DNA from: Anoplolepis gracilipes
Lineage: Eukaryota > Arthropoda > Insecta > Hymenoptera > Formicidae
DNA: 64,000 nucleotides
Direction of reading: 5' to 3'
NCBI RefSeq assembly: GCF_047496725.1
Contig: NC_132972.1
Location: 17,581,001 to 17,645,000 of the forward strand
A model generated the notes under the pieces. It made no database searches. It was not told where the DNA came from and saw only the letters and a program-made list of their open reading frames with translations. Position numbers and translations under genes: made by a program. Position 1 is the first letter of the stretch, and every line of letters starts with the position of its first letter. Positions 13,019 to 24,695 of this stretch are shown here, one piece after another.

Positions 13019-13363
13019 GATAAGAATATCGGAAAGTGAATATTTTACGAGATATTTTGAATTTTTTCAAACTGCAACTTTGGAGCTTTATAACTCGAAA
13101 AGTACTCAATGAAGAAACATTTGATTATAATGTTTTGGAAAGCTCTCGAGATCAGCTACAAGAATATGTAATAAAAAATAGGGAATGCCATTTAAAAAAA
13201 TTAAGGTGACCTTCATGTGACCTTCAAATAATTCTTCAAGGTCAAACCAATGGTACCATCTTATGGCCTCCTCAAAACCATACAATTTTTGTCTGAAACA
13301 TTTTTCTCTCCTAGACTTGGTTTTCGAGATATTCGACTGGATGGATTAAAATGGTCCACCCTG
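13019..13363. mobile_element. Foldback arm related to M7
   Basis: Right arm only, ending gattaaaatggtccaccctg. It matches the right arm of the 871-bp element at 40130-41000, including aagataagaatatcg-type sequence near its inner end. The left arm is absent. Confidence 0.8.
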
Positions 13364-13367
13364 TATA

Positions 13368-13413
<46 letters not shown>

Positions 13414-13789
13414 ACAGAGCTTATCAGTACAAAGTTATTTAGTAATATTAACCAAACATAAATATTTATTAAAAAATTTCTTGGTTAACTCAGTATTATA
13501 GCAATCCGTACTAACACTGAACAAAAACGTTTTGTATTATAATAGATTATTTTGTTGACATTACTAAAAGCAAATTTATTTTGTAACGGCAACTAAATTT
13601 TTCATTACTATTAACAAAATGTGTGTAATCAAATAATTTTGCTTTGTTAACTCAACAAGTTTATCACATTTTGCTTGTCTAACCAAAAAAATATCACATT
13701 TTGTCATCTTAACAAAATTATCTAATTCTTTTAATGAAATTCTAATGAAAAACGGCAATCTGTGAATAAAACTTTTTTTTGGTTATTAT
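13364..13789. other. (TA)n tract and AT-rich spacer
   Basis: TA repeat to about 13407, then AT-rich sequence. It may include the 5' part of the hAT element, but no terminal repeat was recognised. Confidence 0.4.
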
Positions 13790-15880
13790 TACTATAACTT
13801 TTTTCTCAGTATAAAGTAATTTTATGCTATAGTGGCTCTCCATCGTCTATTGCAAATCATCTAAAAAAGATTCATAATGAAACATCTAATGTTACTACAG
13901 AAAACTCTACTGAAAGGTACAATTTTCAAATTAATATTTTGATTAATATCTGTATTATCAAAATTTGTGCCATTTTTACGTTTGAATTTTAAATAAATAT
14001 AATTATATCAATTGTAAATATTATTCTTTATATTAGTATATAAATTATAACAAATAAATTTATATTTTTATAACAATCACAAATATAAATTTATAAAAAT
14101 AATAATATAATCAATAGCAAATTAAATTTAAGCATATATTGTATTTAAATATAAATTGTATATGATTATAATCGTATATGATTATATTATAATTGTCTAT
14201 AATTGTAAATAATGGAAAAATATCTATAAATATAGTATTATTGATTTTAGTGTTGAATCTTGTAATATGCGCATGTCTAAAGTTGAAAATTCAATGGAAC
14301 TTCCATCGACTAGTACTTCGCGAAAACGTAAAAGAAAAAACAATGGAGAAAATTATTGCAGCGCGGAAAGACAAGAAATGATTTCTCAGAGTATAACACG
14401 TTTAATCGGAACAACTTTACTATCTATCTCCTTTGTTTCTTCTGATGGATTTCAAAAGTTTATGCGTTTATTAGAACCTGGATACAAAGTTCCATGTGCG
14501 CAAACAATTCGTACGCGCTTACAATTTTTATATGATAAAATAAAAAAAGAACTTTTAAATAATTTAAGCAAAGTATATAGCGTTTCTTTAAGCATTGATG
14601 AATGGTCATCAAGAATGCAAAATTCATACATATCAGTCAAAACCCAGTATCTTGATGAAGAATGTCAATTGCATCGCGTAACATTATGCAATTTGTTGCT
14701 TGAGGGACGAGCAACTGCAAAAAATATTTCCGAAACTGTGCAGTCCGTAATAAAAGAATGGAATTTAGAAGGCAAAGTTCTAGCTATAGTATGATAGTGC
14801 AAGAGTCATGATGGCTGCAGGGAATTTAATGAATAATATTTCTCACAGCCTTAAATGTAATGCTCATTTACTTCAGTTATGTATTAAAAATACCTTGAAT
14901 GATGTATCCGATTATGAAGAAATATGCACAAAAGGACGTGTTATCACAGCCCACTTTCATAAATCTAATGTAGCAAAAACTTTGACTCAAAGACAGATAC
15001 AACTTAATCAAAAAGAGGAGCGTCTTACTCAAAGCTGTGAGACTAGATGGAATTCAAAACTTCACATGTGTGAAAGCCTTTTACGAAATTGAAAAACAAT
15101 ATCTTTTGTATTGGCTGATACACATTTAACTTCAAATGAAACAGCTCAAAAACTTGAAATTACTGCTACAGAGTGGACTATAATGGACGAAATGGTAAAA
15201 ATATTAAAACCATTTCAAGTAGCGACTACTCTATTTTGTAGTGAGTCAAACATAACTTTATCGACAGTGAGGCCTATTATTATGAGCATCATGGAAAAAC
15301 ATATGCTTATTTTGCCAACCGATAGCGAAAATTTAAAAAAATTCAAAACAGCATACTCTTCTCTTAAACGGAGATTTAACATTAAAGATATTCAATTGGA
15401 GCCAATTTCAGCAGCACAAATTGCAACATTTCTCGATCCAAGATACAAAAGCTTAGATTTAGAATCAACTGAAGTAAAATCAGACATTATTGCACATATA
15501 AAATCTCTGTATAATGAAGATGAGCTAATGGAATTAAAAAACGACGAAAGTAAAAGCCAAACCGCTTTAGATTTTTTGCTCTAACCAGAATTATCAAGAA
15601 AGCTTGGACTTGTCAATTTGATTTATATTTAGCTCAATCACAAATTGATTATAATTTAGATCCGCTGTTTTGGTGGAAAAGTCACAGTGATAAATTTCCA
15701 ACTTTATTCAAACTGGCTATACAGTATTTGAGTATTCCAGCTACATCAGCTACATCTGAAAGAACATTTTCAACTGCTGGTAACATTGTTACATCAAAAA
15801 GAAGTTGCTTGTTACCAGAAAATGTGAATATTTTAACTGTAATTTATCAAAATAAGAAAATCATTAATAAATTAACATAA
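13790..15880 (+). pseudogene. hAT transposase with BED zinc finger, degenerate
   Basis: After a possible acceptor near 13810, the C-terminal half of a BED finger (SGSPSSIANHLKKIHNE) is followed by a possible GT donor at 13918. From 14267 the body reads KVPCAQTIRTRLQFLYDKIK and SVSLSIDEWSSRMQNSYISV, with the first catalytic Asp in IDEW. TGA/TAG stops at about 14792 and a frame change precede DSARVMMAAGNLM (second Asp) near 14800. Further stops at 15090-15092 and 15582-15584 split the rest. The hAT dimerisation region ends it: SIPATSATSERTFSTAGNIV and LLPENVNIL, stop at 15878-15880. All domains are present in order, so it is a decayed full-length hAT gene. Confidence 0.9.
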
Positions 15881-16328
15881 TAGCGTAATATTAACATAAT
15901 AGCATAATCATTAATATATTAACATAATAGCATAATATTAATAATATATATGTGAAGTATGAATAAAATGTAAATATTTAAGAAATAAAATGTTAATATT
16001 ATTAGGTGTTATATATAAGTTATATTTACATAAATACATTATACTACCTAAATTTACTATATTCTTAATACATAATTATTAATATATGTATAATAAAGAT
16101 TAGGAGAAAAAAAGTACATAATATAATTTCAAGTAGCGTCAGGCTATAATTACTTAATTGACTATTAATTGTTGCTTTATTTGTTTATTAATTGTATTAA
16201 TTTGCTTTTTTATTAAATACCCGTCATTAATTTTAAACAAACTGTAATAGAATAATTGTTTTTAATAAATAAAAATTTATATTTAAAAATAATTTTGTTC
16301 TACAAACGAGTAACCTAACCGCCTTATA
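15881..16328. other. AT-rich 3' flank of the hAT gene
   Basis: Contains short tandem taacataatagcataata units and no coding sequence. Probably still inside the hAT element. Confidence 0.5.
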
Positions 16329-16436
16329 TAATACATATAATACAATTAACCGTAATCGTAAAACCGTAAATACGGGTTTTACCCGTTTAATCGGTTATTA
16401 ACCGGATATCCGGTTAACTGGTTAATACGAGCCCTA
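16329..16436. mobile_element. hAT 3' subterminal and terminal repeat
   Basis: Self-complementary motifs (aacgggt..., ttaaccggatatccggttaa) lead to the end cgagcccta, which inverted is tagggctcg, a common hAT terminus. The matching 5' terminus and 8-bp target duplication were not found. Confidence 0.55.
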
Positions 16437-17330
16437 ATACGCACATTTAAACCGAAAAACGTTAAAAAGACATTAACGCGATTATCTTAGGAAAAGGGAC
16501 AAAACGAGCCGTATAAATACCCGAACCATCCGTGATCGAGACCAGATCTTCGAATCCAGTTCTCCGAGACGTGCTTCGCCTCAGAGAACATACCAAAATC
16601 TAGCAAGCCACAGCGGTGGAGAGTGCTCCGCCACTGCCGAGAGTTCTCGGCGCTTCCTCGATTATCCTCTTCGATATCGAAACAATTTACGAGTAGAGAG
16701 TACTCCGCTTCGGTCGAGCGTTCTCGATAATCAAAACGGCATCGAACAAAAACCTTATTCCGACCGTCCAGAAACGAAAGACATTTAGATCTCGGGGCGG
16801 AGAGTGAGCCGCCTCCGATGAGGGTTCTCGTCGTCGACCGACCATTCTCCGCGAATCCTCCGCAAATCCTCTCCTAGCCCTCGATAACGAACGCGTATTG
16901 ACATCTCTTGTACGCGGATTTAAAGGGCCACTGCCCGTCAACATAAACACGCTCGGGCCGTTGACCCGAGCCGTCACAGCGCGCGCACAAAAACCCGCGT
17001 AAACACACGTGCGCATTCCATCGATCGAAACTGTCACGCTCAATCTCGAACGCGGACCAATTGTTTCGAGATTAAGACTACGCGTGCGACTTTTCCGCCC
17101 AGTGCACTTGCACAACCGCCCCCGCACACACACCGACACACATTGTACACACGCTTTCATTCGTCACACAGAGACATACAATACAGTCTGTTTATATTTT
17201 CACCCTCTTACAATAAACGACTCTGCATTTCAGCATTAAAACGACTCGCCTAGTGTCTCTCCCCACTTACACGAACCCTGATCCTGGTGAATTATCCGGC
17301 TAGTATTTAACTAACGGGGGGGCCGTTACA
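16436..17330 (+). mobile_element. LTR of family L1a, copy 2 (5' end lost)
   Basis: Shares tgatcgagaccagatct, ctccgagac and repeated 'gagagttctcg' phrases with the solo LTR at 7148-8691 and ends GGCCGTTACA, the expected CA terminus. TATA box cgtataaata is near 16511 and AATAAA near 17212. The start is cut by the hAT end. No primer site follows at 17331, so it is not the 5' LTR of a preserved element. Confidence 0.75.
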
Positions 17331-17336
17331 AATGTT

Positions 17337-17611
17337 ATTAAAATTTATTATTTCGTATTATTCTCATAATGATAAGAAAGTAATACAATAATAATTAATA
17401 ATGTAAAAACAATACATAGTAATATTATGTAATAAGAGATGTGTAATGATAAAAAAAAGATAGATTATAAAATATGTACTTATTAAAATTTGTTATTTTA
17501 GATTATTCTCATAATAATAAAAAAGTAACATAATAATAATTAATAATGAAAAAGAAATACATAGTAATATTAAGTAATAAGAGATGTGTAATGATAAAAC
17601 AGAAAGATAAA
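17337..17611. repeat. Tandem duplication, ~146-bp period
   Basis: Two copies of an AT-rich unit start near 17337 and 17483, sharing attattctcataat and aagagatgtgtaatgataaa. Confidence 0.85.
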
Positions 17612-17762
17612 TTTATTAAATAAGATTGTAAATAATTACATAATTTGCCATTATGTGAGGTAAAACATTTTCAACGTCATCATTCTAAGCAACAACTTGG
17701 ACGCGCTTTCCGTTACCATTATTTAGATAAAATTTAAAAAATTTATATTGCTGGTTGCTACC

Positions 17763-18110
17763 TGTTACGTACCGCAACTTTCCCACGCAAATATTTCACG
17801 AATAGATATCTTGTTAAGAGACAGCAGTTTCTCACGCTAGATGTGCATAAGCCACAGGACACTCTTAATATCTCTTCGCGAGATATCTCTTTCGGTTAAG
17901 CGATAAGCGCATCACTTCGAGATGCCACACGACTTTATCTGCATGTGGGGACCTCCGAGAATGAAGGTCCATGAAGCGATATAAAAGTAGTCAGTTCTAA
18001 GTCGTCTCTCTCTGAGAAAACACCTTCGACTTGTAGCATTGCGCCAAATAAAGTCTTGTAACTAGATAACTGTACCTTTTTATTCATTACGTCGCGTTCA
18101 GCACGTAACA
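17763..18110 (+). mobile_element. 5' LTR of a Ty3/gypsy-type element, 348 bp
   Basis: Starts TGTTACGT and ends ACGTAACA, a perfect 8-bp inverted pair with TG...CA ends. A TATA box (gatataaaag) is near 17982 and a poly(A) signal (aaataaag) near 18049. It is followed at once by attggtggcagcagtac, the probable primer-binding site. No 3' LTR was found in the window. Confidence 0.85.
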
Positions 18111-18734
18111 ATTGGTGGCAGCAGTACCCAATTATCCAGAAGACAAATCGTTACCAACATTTTCACTTCGTTATTTACGTAAAGTACGAAGTCCAAATAA
18201 AGCACGAAAGAAGAATACGAGCGGAGAAGTCTGAATTCGAGAAAACCTTACAAGCCGTACAGCACAACATTGAAGTAGAAGACCGAAGACTAACGCTAAC
18301 TGTTCCTGTTTAACAAGTGCAGCAATAGGTGCAATAATTTCGTGGTCTACCCACCGATAAAACTTTGGCTTTATCACTGCTTAATATACAAGGTAAAAGG
18401 TCAGGCAGACGCTGCGGAAATACAAAGAGCAAAGAAGAAGACGAAGCATCCCGGAACCTTTCCGAGAGAACGACAACAACGAAACTCCGTGGACGGCCGA
18501 CACGTAAAAGAGTTACTTCATCGGACTTCGAGTCAACAGCATCTTGGAGCAGCATCAAACATTCCCCAGCCCTCAGCAATGATGTTATACGCCGTATTAC
18601 TGTAAGCTAATGAACTACAGAAATCCTAAAACGCATTATAATACAGATAGTTTCGAAGAAGGTAGTTTAGAAAATAGTAGATTAAGAAACAGCAGCTTAG
18701 AATTTAAATTTACATTAAGGTAAAATCGATAATC
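18111..18734 (+). other. Primer site and untranslated leader of the Ty3-type element
   Basis: Probable primer-binding site at the first bases, then about 600 bp without a conserved protein. Overlapping short frames at 18342-18610 have no recognisable domain. Confidence 0.6.
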
Positions 18735-19340
18735 ATGAATGATCAAACGGCAGATTTTACGCAAAACCAAAACGAGACAAGCCACAGTCATAGATCCTCT
18801 GTTTCGTCAAATAATAGTTATTTTTCTGTTCGGAATAGTTTAACACTTTTACCAGTTTTTAACGGCAAAAATATCCCAACACATCAATTTATATCCGACT
18901 GTAAAGGAATTCTCAAATTAGTCGAACCGGACGAAAGAACATTCTTTTTCAGAGCAATCCTCCAAACAAAATTAACAGGCAAAGCCGCACTAGTTAGATT
19001 CTTATATACGATAACGAATCTCGATGAATTATGTAGCGCGTTGGAAAAAGAATTTAGCAATAGCAAAACTTTTGATCATTGGGAACTCGAAATAAATAAT
19101 CTCAGGCAAAATAGAGATGAATCCATTGAAAATTATATTACCAAAGTAAGGAAATTAAATTCTGAAATGATTATTGCAATTTCTAATTATCCTGATCTAG
19201 CAACAAGAACAGGATTAAGAGTTTTTGCCACTAATAAATTAATAGATAACTTTTTGGGCGGATTACACAAGCATATCGGACAACATCTCTTAGCACAGAA
19301 ATTTAATACATTAGAAGAAGCAATAGAAAGTGCAGTTTGA
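18735..19340 (+). pseudogene. Ty3-type Gag, N-terminal part
   Basis: 201 codons from ATG 18735. The part LLPVFNGKNIPTHQFISDCK and the helical region with ENYITKVRKLNSEM are typical of insect retrotransposon capsid domains. A TGA at 19338-19340 interrupts it; translation continues in the same frame as FIRKSQYYAERF. It lies 625 bp downstream of the LTR in the expected orientation. Gag forms the particle that packages element RNA. Confidence 0.8.
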
Positions 19341-19738
19341 TTCATACGAAAATCACAATATTATGCAGAAAGATTTAAAGTTAATAAATCTAATGTTCAA
19401 ACTATAACTTGTAATTATTGTAAAAAAAATCGGGCATTCTGAAAATGAATGCAGGAGAAAAATTTTTCATACACAGAACCAAAACGGAAATTCAAATCCA
19501 AATTTTCAATATAATTATAATAGACGTGAATTTAATCCTGTGCAAAATTTCGACAATAATTCTGGAAATAGATTTAATGTACAAACCAATAGACACCAAA
19601 TAAATAACAGGCAAAATAACGATAATCGGTATAGATCAGGTAATTCAAATAATTATCGCCATAATAATAGTAATAATCAACCTAACAATAATTTAAACTA
19701 TCAAGGCCAAGGACGGCACCCGGTGGCGTGCCCGTTTT
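19341..19738 (+). pseudogene. Ty3-type Gag, zinc knuckle and Asn-rich tail
   Basis: After the stop, CNYCKK starts a CCHC knuckle whose second half (GHSENEC) lies one frame over, showing a frameshift near 19428. A strongly Asn-rich tail follows to 19738. The pol region is absent because unrelated GC-rich sequence begins at about 19706-19740. Confidence 0.75.
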
Positions 19739-20520
19739 GAAAATCTGGCCACGTTATATCGAGAGTGTGTGATTGCGCTCTCCTAACCTCGCGAGTTTGC
19801 CTCCGAGACGACTTAGCCATTTTCTTTACTTTCTCGCTACGTCTATCGTCTTTCTATCGCTAGTTTTGACAGCTCCAGCTAACGTATTGTCTTACGTTTC
19901 CGCGATCACCACTGTCGACGTTTTACCGGCGTTGCCGTGACGGCGCGTACTGTCGTCGCGTGCCCCTCGCGTGTGTGTCACGATATTATCTGCAAGAAGA
20001 TTGTTACCGCCGATCGAGTATTTTATACCGTTCCGTTCTAATTGTTATCGTTGCTGTACTATTATCTTGACTGCGACTCTCCGAGTCGTCAGATACAATA
20101 AAATTGTTACGTTTTTTTTTTTATTTACATTAACTCTCGTGTTCTTTTTGAAGAAAGGGGTCCCCCTTTTTTCTGCCTAGAGTTCTGATCCCCCTTCGGA
20201 AATCGTACTTCTCATGAACGTTCTTCCCCTCTATCGTTAGGCGAGCTAGCCAGCCGTGACAGACGGAGAATTTTTGTAGAGATTAGCGATTCTCGCCAAT
20301 TTTTGTGACTTGGCGCGTAAAAAATCGCGCCTGGAGCCCAGGGTTATATCTCGCGCAGTTTCTTTTGCCCGTCACGTCGCGCCCGGAACCCCGTCTCTCT
20401 CGTTCCCTACCCGGCGCGTTCCCTAGCCTTTCATTTTCCTTTCTAGACAGCGATTCGTTGGCAAACTCACTCTCCCGTTTGCCTTCCCATTTTTATCCGC
20501 CGGGAAAAATCGTCGCAATA
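19739..20520. other. GC-rich block of unknown origin
   Basis: Composition changes sharply from AT-rich to GC-rich. AATAAA occurs near 20097 and a poly-T tract at 20108. The block truncates the Ty3-type gag and may be part of another LTR element or a processed sequence. No protein domain was recognised. Confidence 0.4.
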
Positions 20521-20640
20521 CTTATTATAAAAATTAAAAAATTAAATTTTATAACAAAATTTATTAAAAAAACAACAAATAAAAGGTTCTTTTTATATAT
20601 ATGTATGTATATATAAAAGAAATTTTTATGCTCTTTTATA

Positions 20641-21021
20641 GATAGGATGTCTCCGAATTTGAGGACACGGAATGTAATGCGTAATTGTCCGTGCCAAAAG
20701 AAACAACTTTTTCTTCTAGCAAAACTGCATCTGGACACTACTTTTTAAATGAAAGCAGTGACCGTATCTCCGTATCGGTGTGTCTTAGAGCAAAATGCAT
20801 ACAACCTTTTTTTTACGGGTTGATGAAATCTACAAATAAAGTATCAATTTTTGTCGTAAGACACACGGTTACGGAGATACGGTCATTCAAACGTTAGTAT
20901 TAAATTGCTCTCGTTTAAAAAGTAGTGTTCAAACACAATTTTGCCAGAGGTAAAAGTTATTTCTTCTGGCACGAATAATCACACTGTATATTCCGTGTCC
21001 GCGAATTCTGGGATATCCTGT
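20641..21021. mobile_element. Foldback/MITE, ~380 bp
   Basis: Left end aggatgtctccgaatt and ggacacggaat are mirrored by attccgtgtcc and gaattctgggatatcct. The interior includes a second complementary pair, gaccgtatctccgt / acggagatacggtc. TA-rich flanks. Confidence 0.85.
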
Positions 21022-21639
21022 ATATGTATATATAACAGTTATTTCTTTTTCTTATTTACAGTCAATCCAATATATCTGCTTGTAAATGATATATATAATA
21101 TTGAAAAATTAGAAAGACGTATATCATTAAGTAAATTATTAAGAGGTGTACGTACACTAAGTAAGAGAAAGATGAAAGGAGAATCATCAATCAAGGTATA
21201 TAAATTCAAATACTAATTTAATTATTAATACTTACTTTTTTGTTTAATTTGGAAGATATACATATATAAATATTATATCTTTAAAATTAAATAAGTTAAG
21301 AGATATATTTATTAAAAAATATATTAAAATAACATAACTATTATTTTTTAGTACACTAATTGAAAGAAAAGCAAGTAATAAAAAACAAAAATAAAAATAT
21401 TAAAAATAAAAAACAAATTTTTTATTTTTAATATTTTAATACTTAAAAATTTTTGAATTTTTTAATTCCTTTTTTTAAAATACTTACTTATTTGTTTTTA
21501 ACTTCTTTTTTCAATTTTTAATTTATAAACTATTTAATTAAAAATTTATATAAAAAGTCTTAAAAAAAAGAGTTTCGAACTCTATGGATAGATAGTATTC
21601 ACAAAATGGAGGAAAAAAGTTTTTATAAATGTTACGTCC
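21022..21639. other. AT-rich spacer
   Basis: Long A/T runs, including ggaggaaaaaag at 21608-21619 just before the LTR-like block. No gene seen. Confidence 0.5.
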
Positions 21640-22055
21640 AGACTCGAAAACCAAGAATGAGATAATGAAAGGACAGAACTTACCCTTGTCGAAACGCATA
21701 AAACCTTAACGCTTTCGACTCGAACGAACTGTGCAAGGCCGGACCTGGTCAAAGACCTCGAAGGTCTCTTTTACTAGGTCAGTAGGCCGTTCGTTCGGTG
21801 GCCCCTTTTCGGTAAAGGAAGTTAATCCCTGTTACGCGGGACGGGACCTTGTGCGATCTGGGAGTCAGGGAATGTGTTTGAAAGGGTTAATAAATTTGAT
21901 TTAAATTAAAAATTTTTAATTTTTATTCATTTATTAAATGAAAATGAAAATGTATATAAGTATATAGGTTTTAAAAAAATATTACCATTTTAATTAGTCT
22001 AATTAATCTTATTAATAGATTGAGTGTGTGGGTGTGTGTATTCGCGGGTGTTACA
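21640..22055. mobile_element. Possible LTR, 416 bp
   Basis: Bounded by TGTTACG and GTGTTACA, giving TG...CA ends with short inverted repeats; contains AATAAA near 21888. Orientation is unclear: a purine-rich tract precedes it on the plus strand, while the neighbouring ORF is on the minus strand. No partner LTR was found. Confidence 0.4.
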
Positions 22056-22144
22056 TCAGTTCGGAGGGACGTCAGCCAGGTAAATTGGAAGTGAAAAAAT
22101 AAAAAAAAGGATTTATTACCTGACTGGTATTTATACAATAATAT

Positions 22145-23017
22145 TTAAAATTCTAAGGGAAGGGCCAGGAAAAGAACTATACTTCTTAGAAGGTAATTGT
22201 GGAAGGGGGGAATTTCTTCCAGAGAGCCTCTATCGAGGGGATATCTAAGACCGCGGAGGAACCATGGGATAACGGATCCCGTAGGGTTGTTCGCAAGGAC
22301 GAAGTGTAATGTTTTCAAATCTACAGGACCAGGCCCGATTGTATAAGAGCCTTTTGAGAGGGGATGTCGGATCCTTGGGAGATTATTTATTAAATATTGG
22401 ATAGGATCTTGAGGCGGGGGACGAGGAGGTTCTTGGTGTTTTGGAAGTTTCGGCGTTCGCGTTTTCTTTCTCGAGGTCGACGACGACCTCGGCAATATCG
22501 CGAAGAGCCTCCCAAATTTCATCCGATTCTTCTTGGGAATCAGGTGAATTGTGGGGGGAAGATGGAGGTGAATCACCAAGAACGATGGTAGAAGCTGCTG
22601 GGGTGGACGGGGAGAGGGTTCAGAGGTAGAGGGAGGTTCGTTGGAAGGGCCCGGTAGACCGAGCGGAGCTGGGGAGGGTTGTTCGTGAAAGGACGATGCT
22701 ATGGGATGTGAAGGGGGAGGGGAATCGATGGTGACACGAGGAGATGGGTCAGGTGAGGGGGATGGTTCCGGCTCTCTTGAAGGAGGAAGAGGAGGAGGAA
22801 TATTTATTGAAATAGGAGGGGAAATGCCAGGTTTTGTTTGCGGATTTGTTTGTTTAGCTATAAGTAATTTGAATAATTCTACGTTAATGTTCAAAAAATC
22901 TACAACAAAGTTCTTGTCAGCTAAGGCCCTAGCCGCGACTCTGACCGTGCGATGGTTACGGTGCCGTTTGTTCACTCTTGCGCCCGACTTAATTCTCCGG
23001 AGGGTGGCAAGATCCAC
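22145..23017 (-). pseudogene. Proline-rich retroelement-like ORF, 290 codons
   Basis: No domain recognised. From ATG 23017 the protein has a basic N-terminus (residues 1-35), a Leu/Phe-rich segment (about 36-60), then a Pro/Ser-rich stretch to about residue 145, and a folded-looking C-terminus (YTIGPGPVDLKTLHFVLANN) from about residue 225. Between about 22600 and 22400 the neighbouring minus-strand frame reads a much more protein-like acidic, helical segment (EESDEIWEALRDIAEVVVDL), which suggests two compensating frameshifts in a decayed gene. The likeliest origin is a Gag-like or accessory ORF of the repeat around it. Confidence 0.5.
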
Positions 23018-23284
23018 TATGAACCCCCGCGAGGAAATGTTAATGTTTTATTTTTTCTTTGGAGAAACAGTTCTTGGTCAAATTATTTGTTAAATTACAA
23101 AACTAGTTAGAATAACGAGACAAACCGAGAACAAAAGATAATATAGAAAATTTTGACACTAATATTAAAATAGTAGGCTTTAAATTAGTTGTAGGAACAT
23201 TACGACTATGTAAATTGACAAAGTTTTTATTAACAGTATTTAGGGTGAATGAGGAAGGGGTATAAGTTCCCTAAACTATATTCA
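23018..23284. other. Spacer upstream of the proline-rich ORF
   Basis: AT-rich and noncoding; would be the leader of the minus-strand ORF. Confidence 0.4.
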
Positions 23285-23590
23285 GTAACCTGAGTGGAAA
23301 TCCCGGTATACACGAATACAGGTAAGAAGAGAAAAATAAAAAGATTACCTTTAACTGTATTTAGTAACCTGACGTATGAATGTCGGTGTACATAAATACA
23401 ATGGTAAGAGAGAAATAATAAAAAGATTACTTTTAACTGTATCTAGTAACCTGACGTGTGAATGTCGGTGTACATAAATACAAAAGTAAAAGAGAAATAA
23501 TAAAAAGATTACTTTTAACTGTATTTAGTAACCTGACATGTGAATGTCGGTGTACATAAATACGATGGTAAAGAGAAAAATAAAAATGGG
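23285..23590. repeat. ~81-bp tandem repeat, four copies
   Basis: Units start near 23285, 23364, 23446 and 23528 with the phrase gtaacctgac...tgtcggtgtacataaatac. The second to fourth units are nearly identical; the first is more diverged. Confidence 0.92.
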
Positions 23591-23764
23591 AGTAAAGCAA
23601 AGGGGAGGAAGAGGGGACAGGCAAACTAAAATTGAAATATTAATACTTAAATTATTGACTGATAGACCAAGAGCTGTTTCAATGACTTTAAGTTTGCGGG
23701 GGGAGGGGGTAGCAATTGTATAAAATTGTTTGTTAGAGATTCACTACTTTTTGAGTGCGTTGGT

Positions 23765-23804
23765 CGGTTTTAAAAGCTGAAGAAGACTTCAGCTTTTAAA
23801 ACCG
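23765..23804. repeat. Perfect 18-bp stem, 4-nt loop hairpin
   Basis: CGGTTTTAAAAGCTGAAG and its exact reverse complement flank AAGA. Noncoding context. Confidence 0.95.
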
Positions 23805-24405
23805 GCAGTGGATTTAGCGGCGTCGGTCTGAATTTGGCAGGAACTCTGATTAGCGGTCCAATTCTTTGTATTGAGTGGCACAACCACTTACAATGATTGA
23901 TACTCGTTATCGTTTTGAAGTTTAACTTACACTCAACCACTTCACAAAGAGTCTGTGTCAATTGTGGGCCGAAACGCACGTTGCGGATTTTGAAAGTATA
24001 AATACGCGTAAGTGTTAACACCCGCAGAATTAATAGCGGAGTAGAGTATCAATTCCGCGTCTCGAACCCGAGGTCGAAGGAAAATGTTTGTACCGGGTGA
24101 GAGACCGAACCGAAGTAGTGATGAGGATTATGATGATGATTATACTGATACTGATACTGATCCTGATACTCATGTTGCGGCGCATTGTTTTCGCATTAAA
24201 TACTAGGATTCGTACCTCCTCTCCATTAGACAATTGGACGAATTAGAATTTTAATTAACGCCCCCTTATGCTTAGGGGGTGTTTCCTTCGACTTCGAGTC
24301 TTAAAAATTTCTTTTCTATTGGTTCAAGAGATTTTTCCATTTGGCCAATGAGGAGTTTGGTACCGTCAAAGTCGCTTATCGCTATTTAGAAATTTATTAT
24401 AAACA
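23805..24405. other. Retroelement-like noncoding remains
   Basis: Contains a GAT/ACT-rich stretch near 24120-24175 and a small hairpin gcccccttatgcttagggggt near 24260. Probably the far end of the element that includes the minus-strand ORF. No gene called. Confidence 0.35.
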
Positions 24406-24695
24406 GCTGTCACTTTAGGTGATCCGTCAGGCGAGCTCTCTTATCGAATGCTTTTTAGGTTTTCGTCGCCGTTTCAAAATGATTGCAGTTCTAAACAACT
24501 GCCTCAAGTTACGGCGAATTTGTTTTATTTAAAATTCTTTTGGAGTTTTGTTCAAATGTTTATTCTTTATTCGATTTCTAAGACTTCTTTGGTTATCTTA
24601 TTTAGAGTTGGTCTCGCCTTACGGAGGTTTGTTAAAATTTTTATTATCCACGTAACGTAATATTCGTGGAGTGCAACTAAAGTGACAGCTCTCAC
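24406..24695. mobile_element. Short inverted-repeat element
   Basis: cagctgtcactttag near 24404 pairs with ctaaagtgacagct near 24679, about 290 bp apart. Confidence 0.5.

Noticed and set aside
16687..17239. 157-codon minus-strand and 76-codon plus-strand ORFs
   Set aside because: Same situation in the second LTR copy.
17763..19738. Ty3-type element as a complete provirus-like insertion
   Set aside because: No pol, no envelope-like gene and no second LTR are present.
20305..20616. 103-codon plus-strand ORF
   Set aside because: Starts in the GC-rich block and runs into AT-rich noncoding sequence; no motif.
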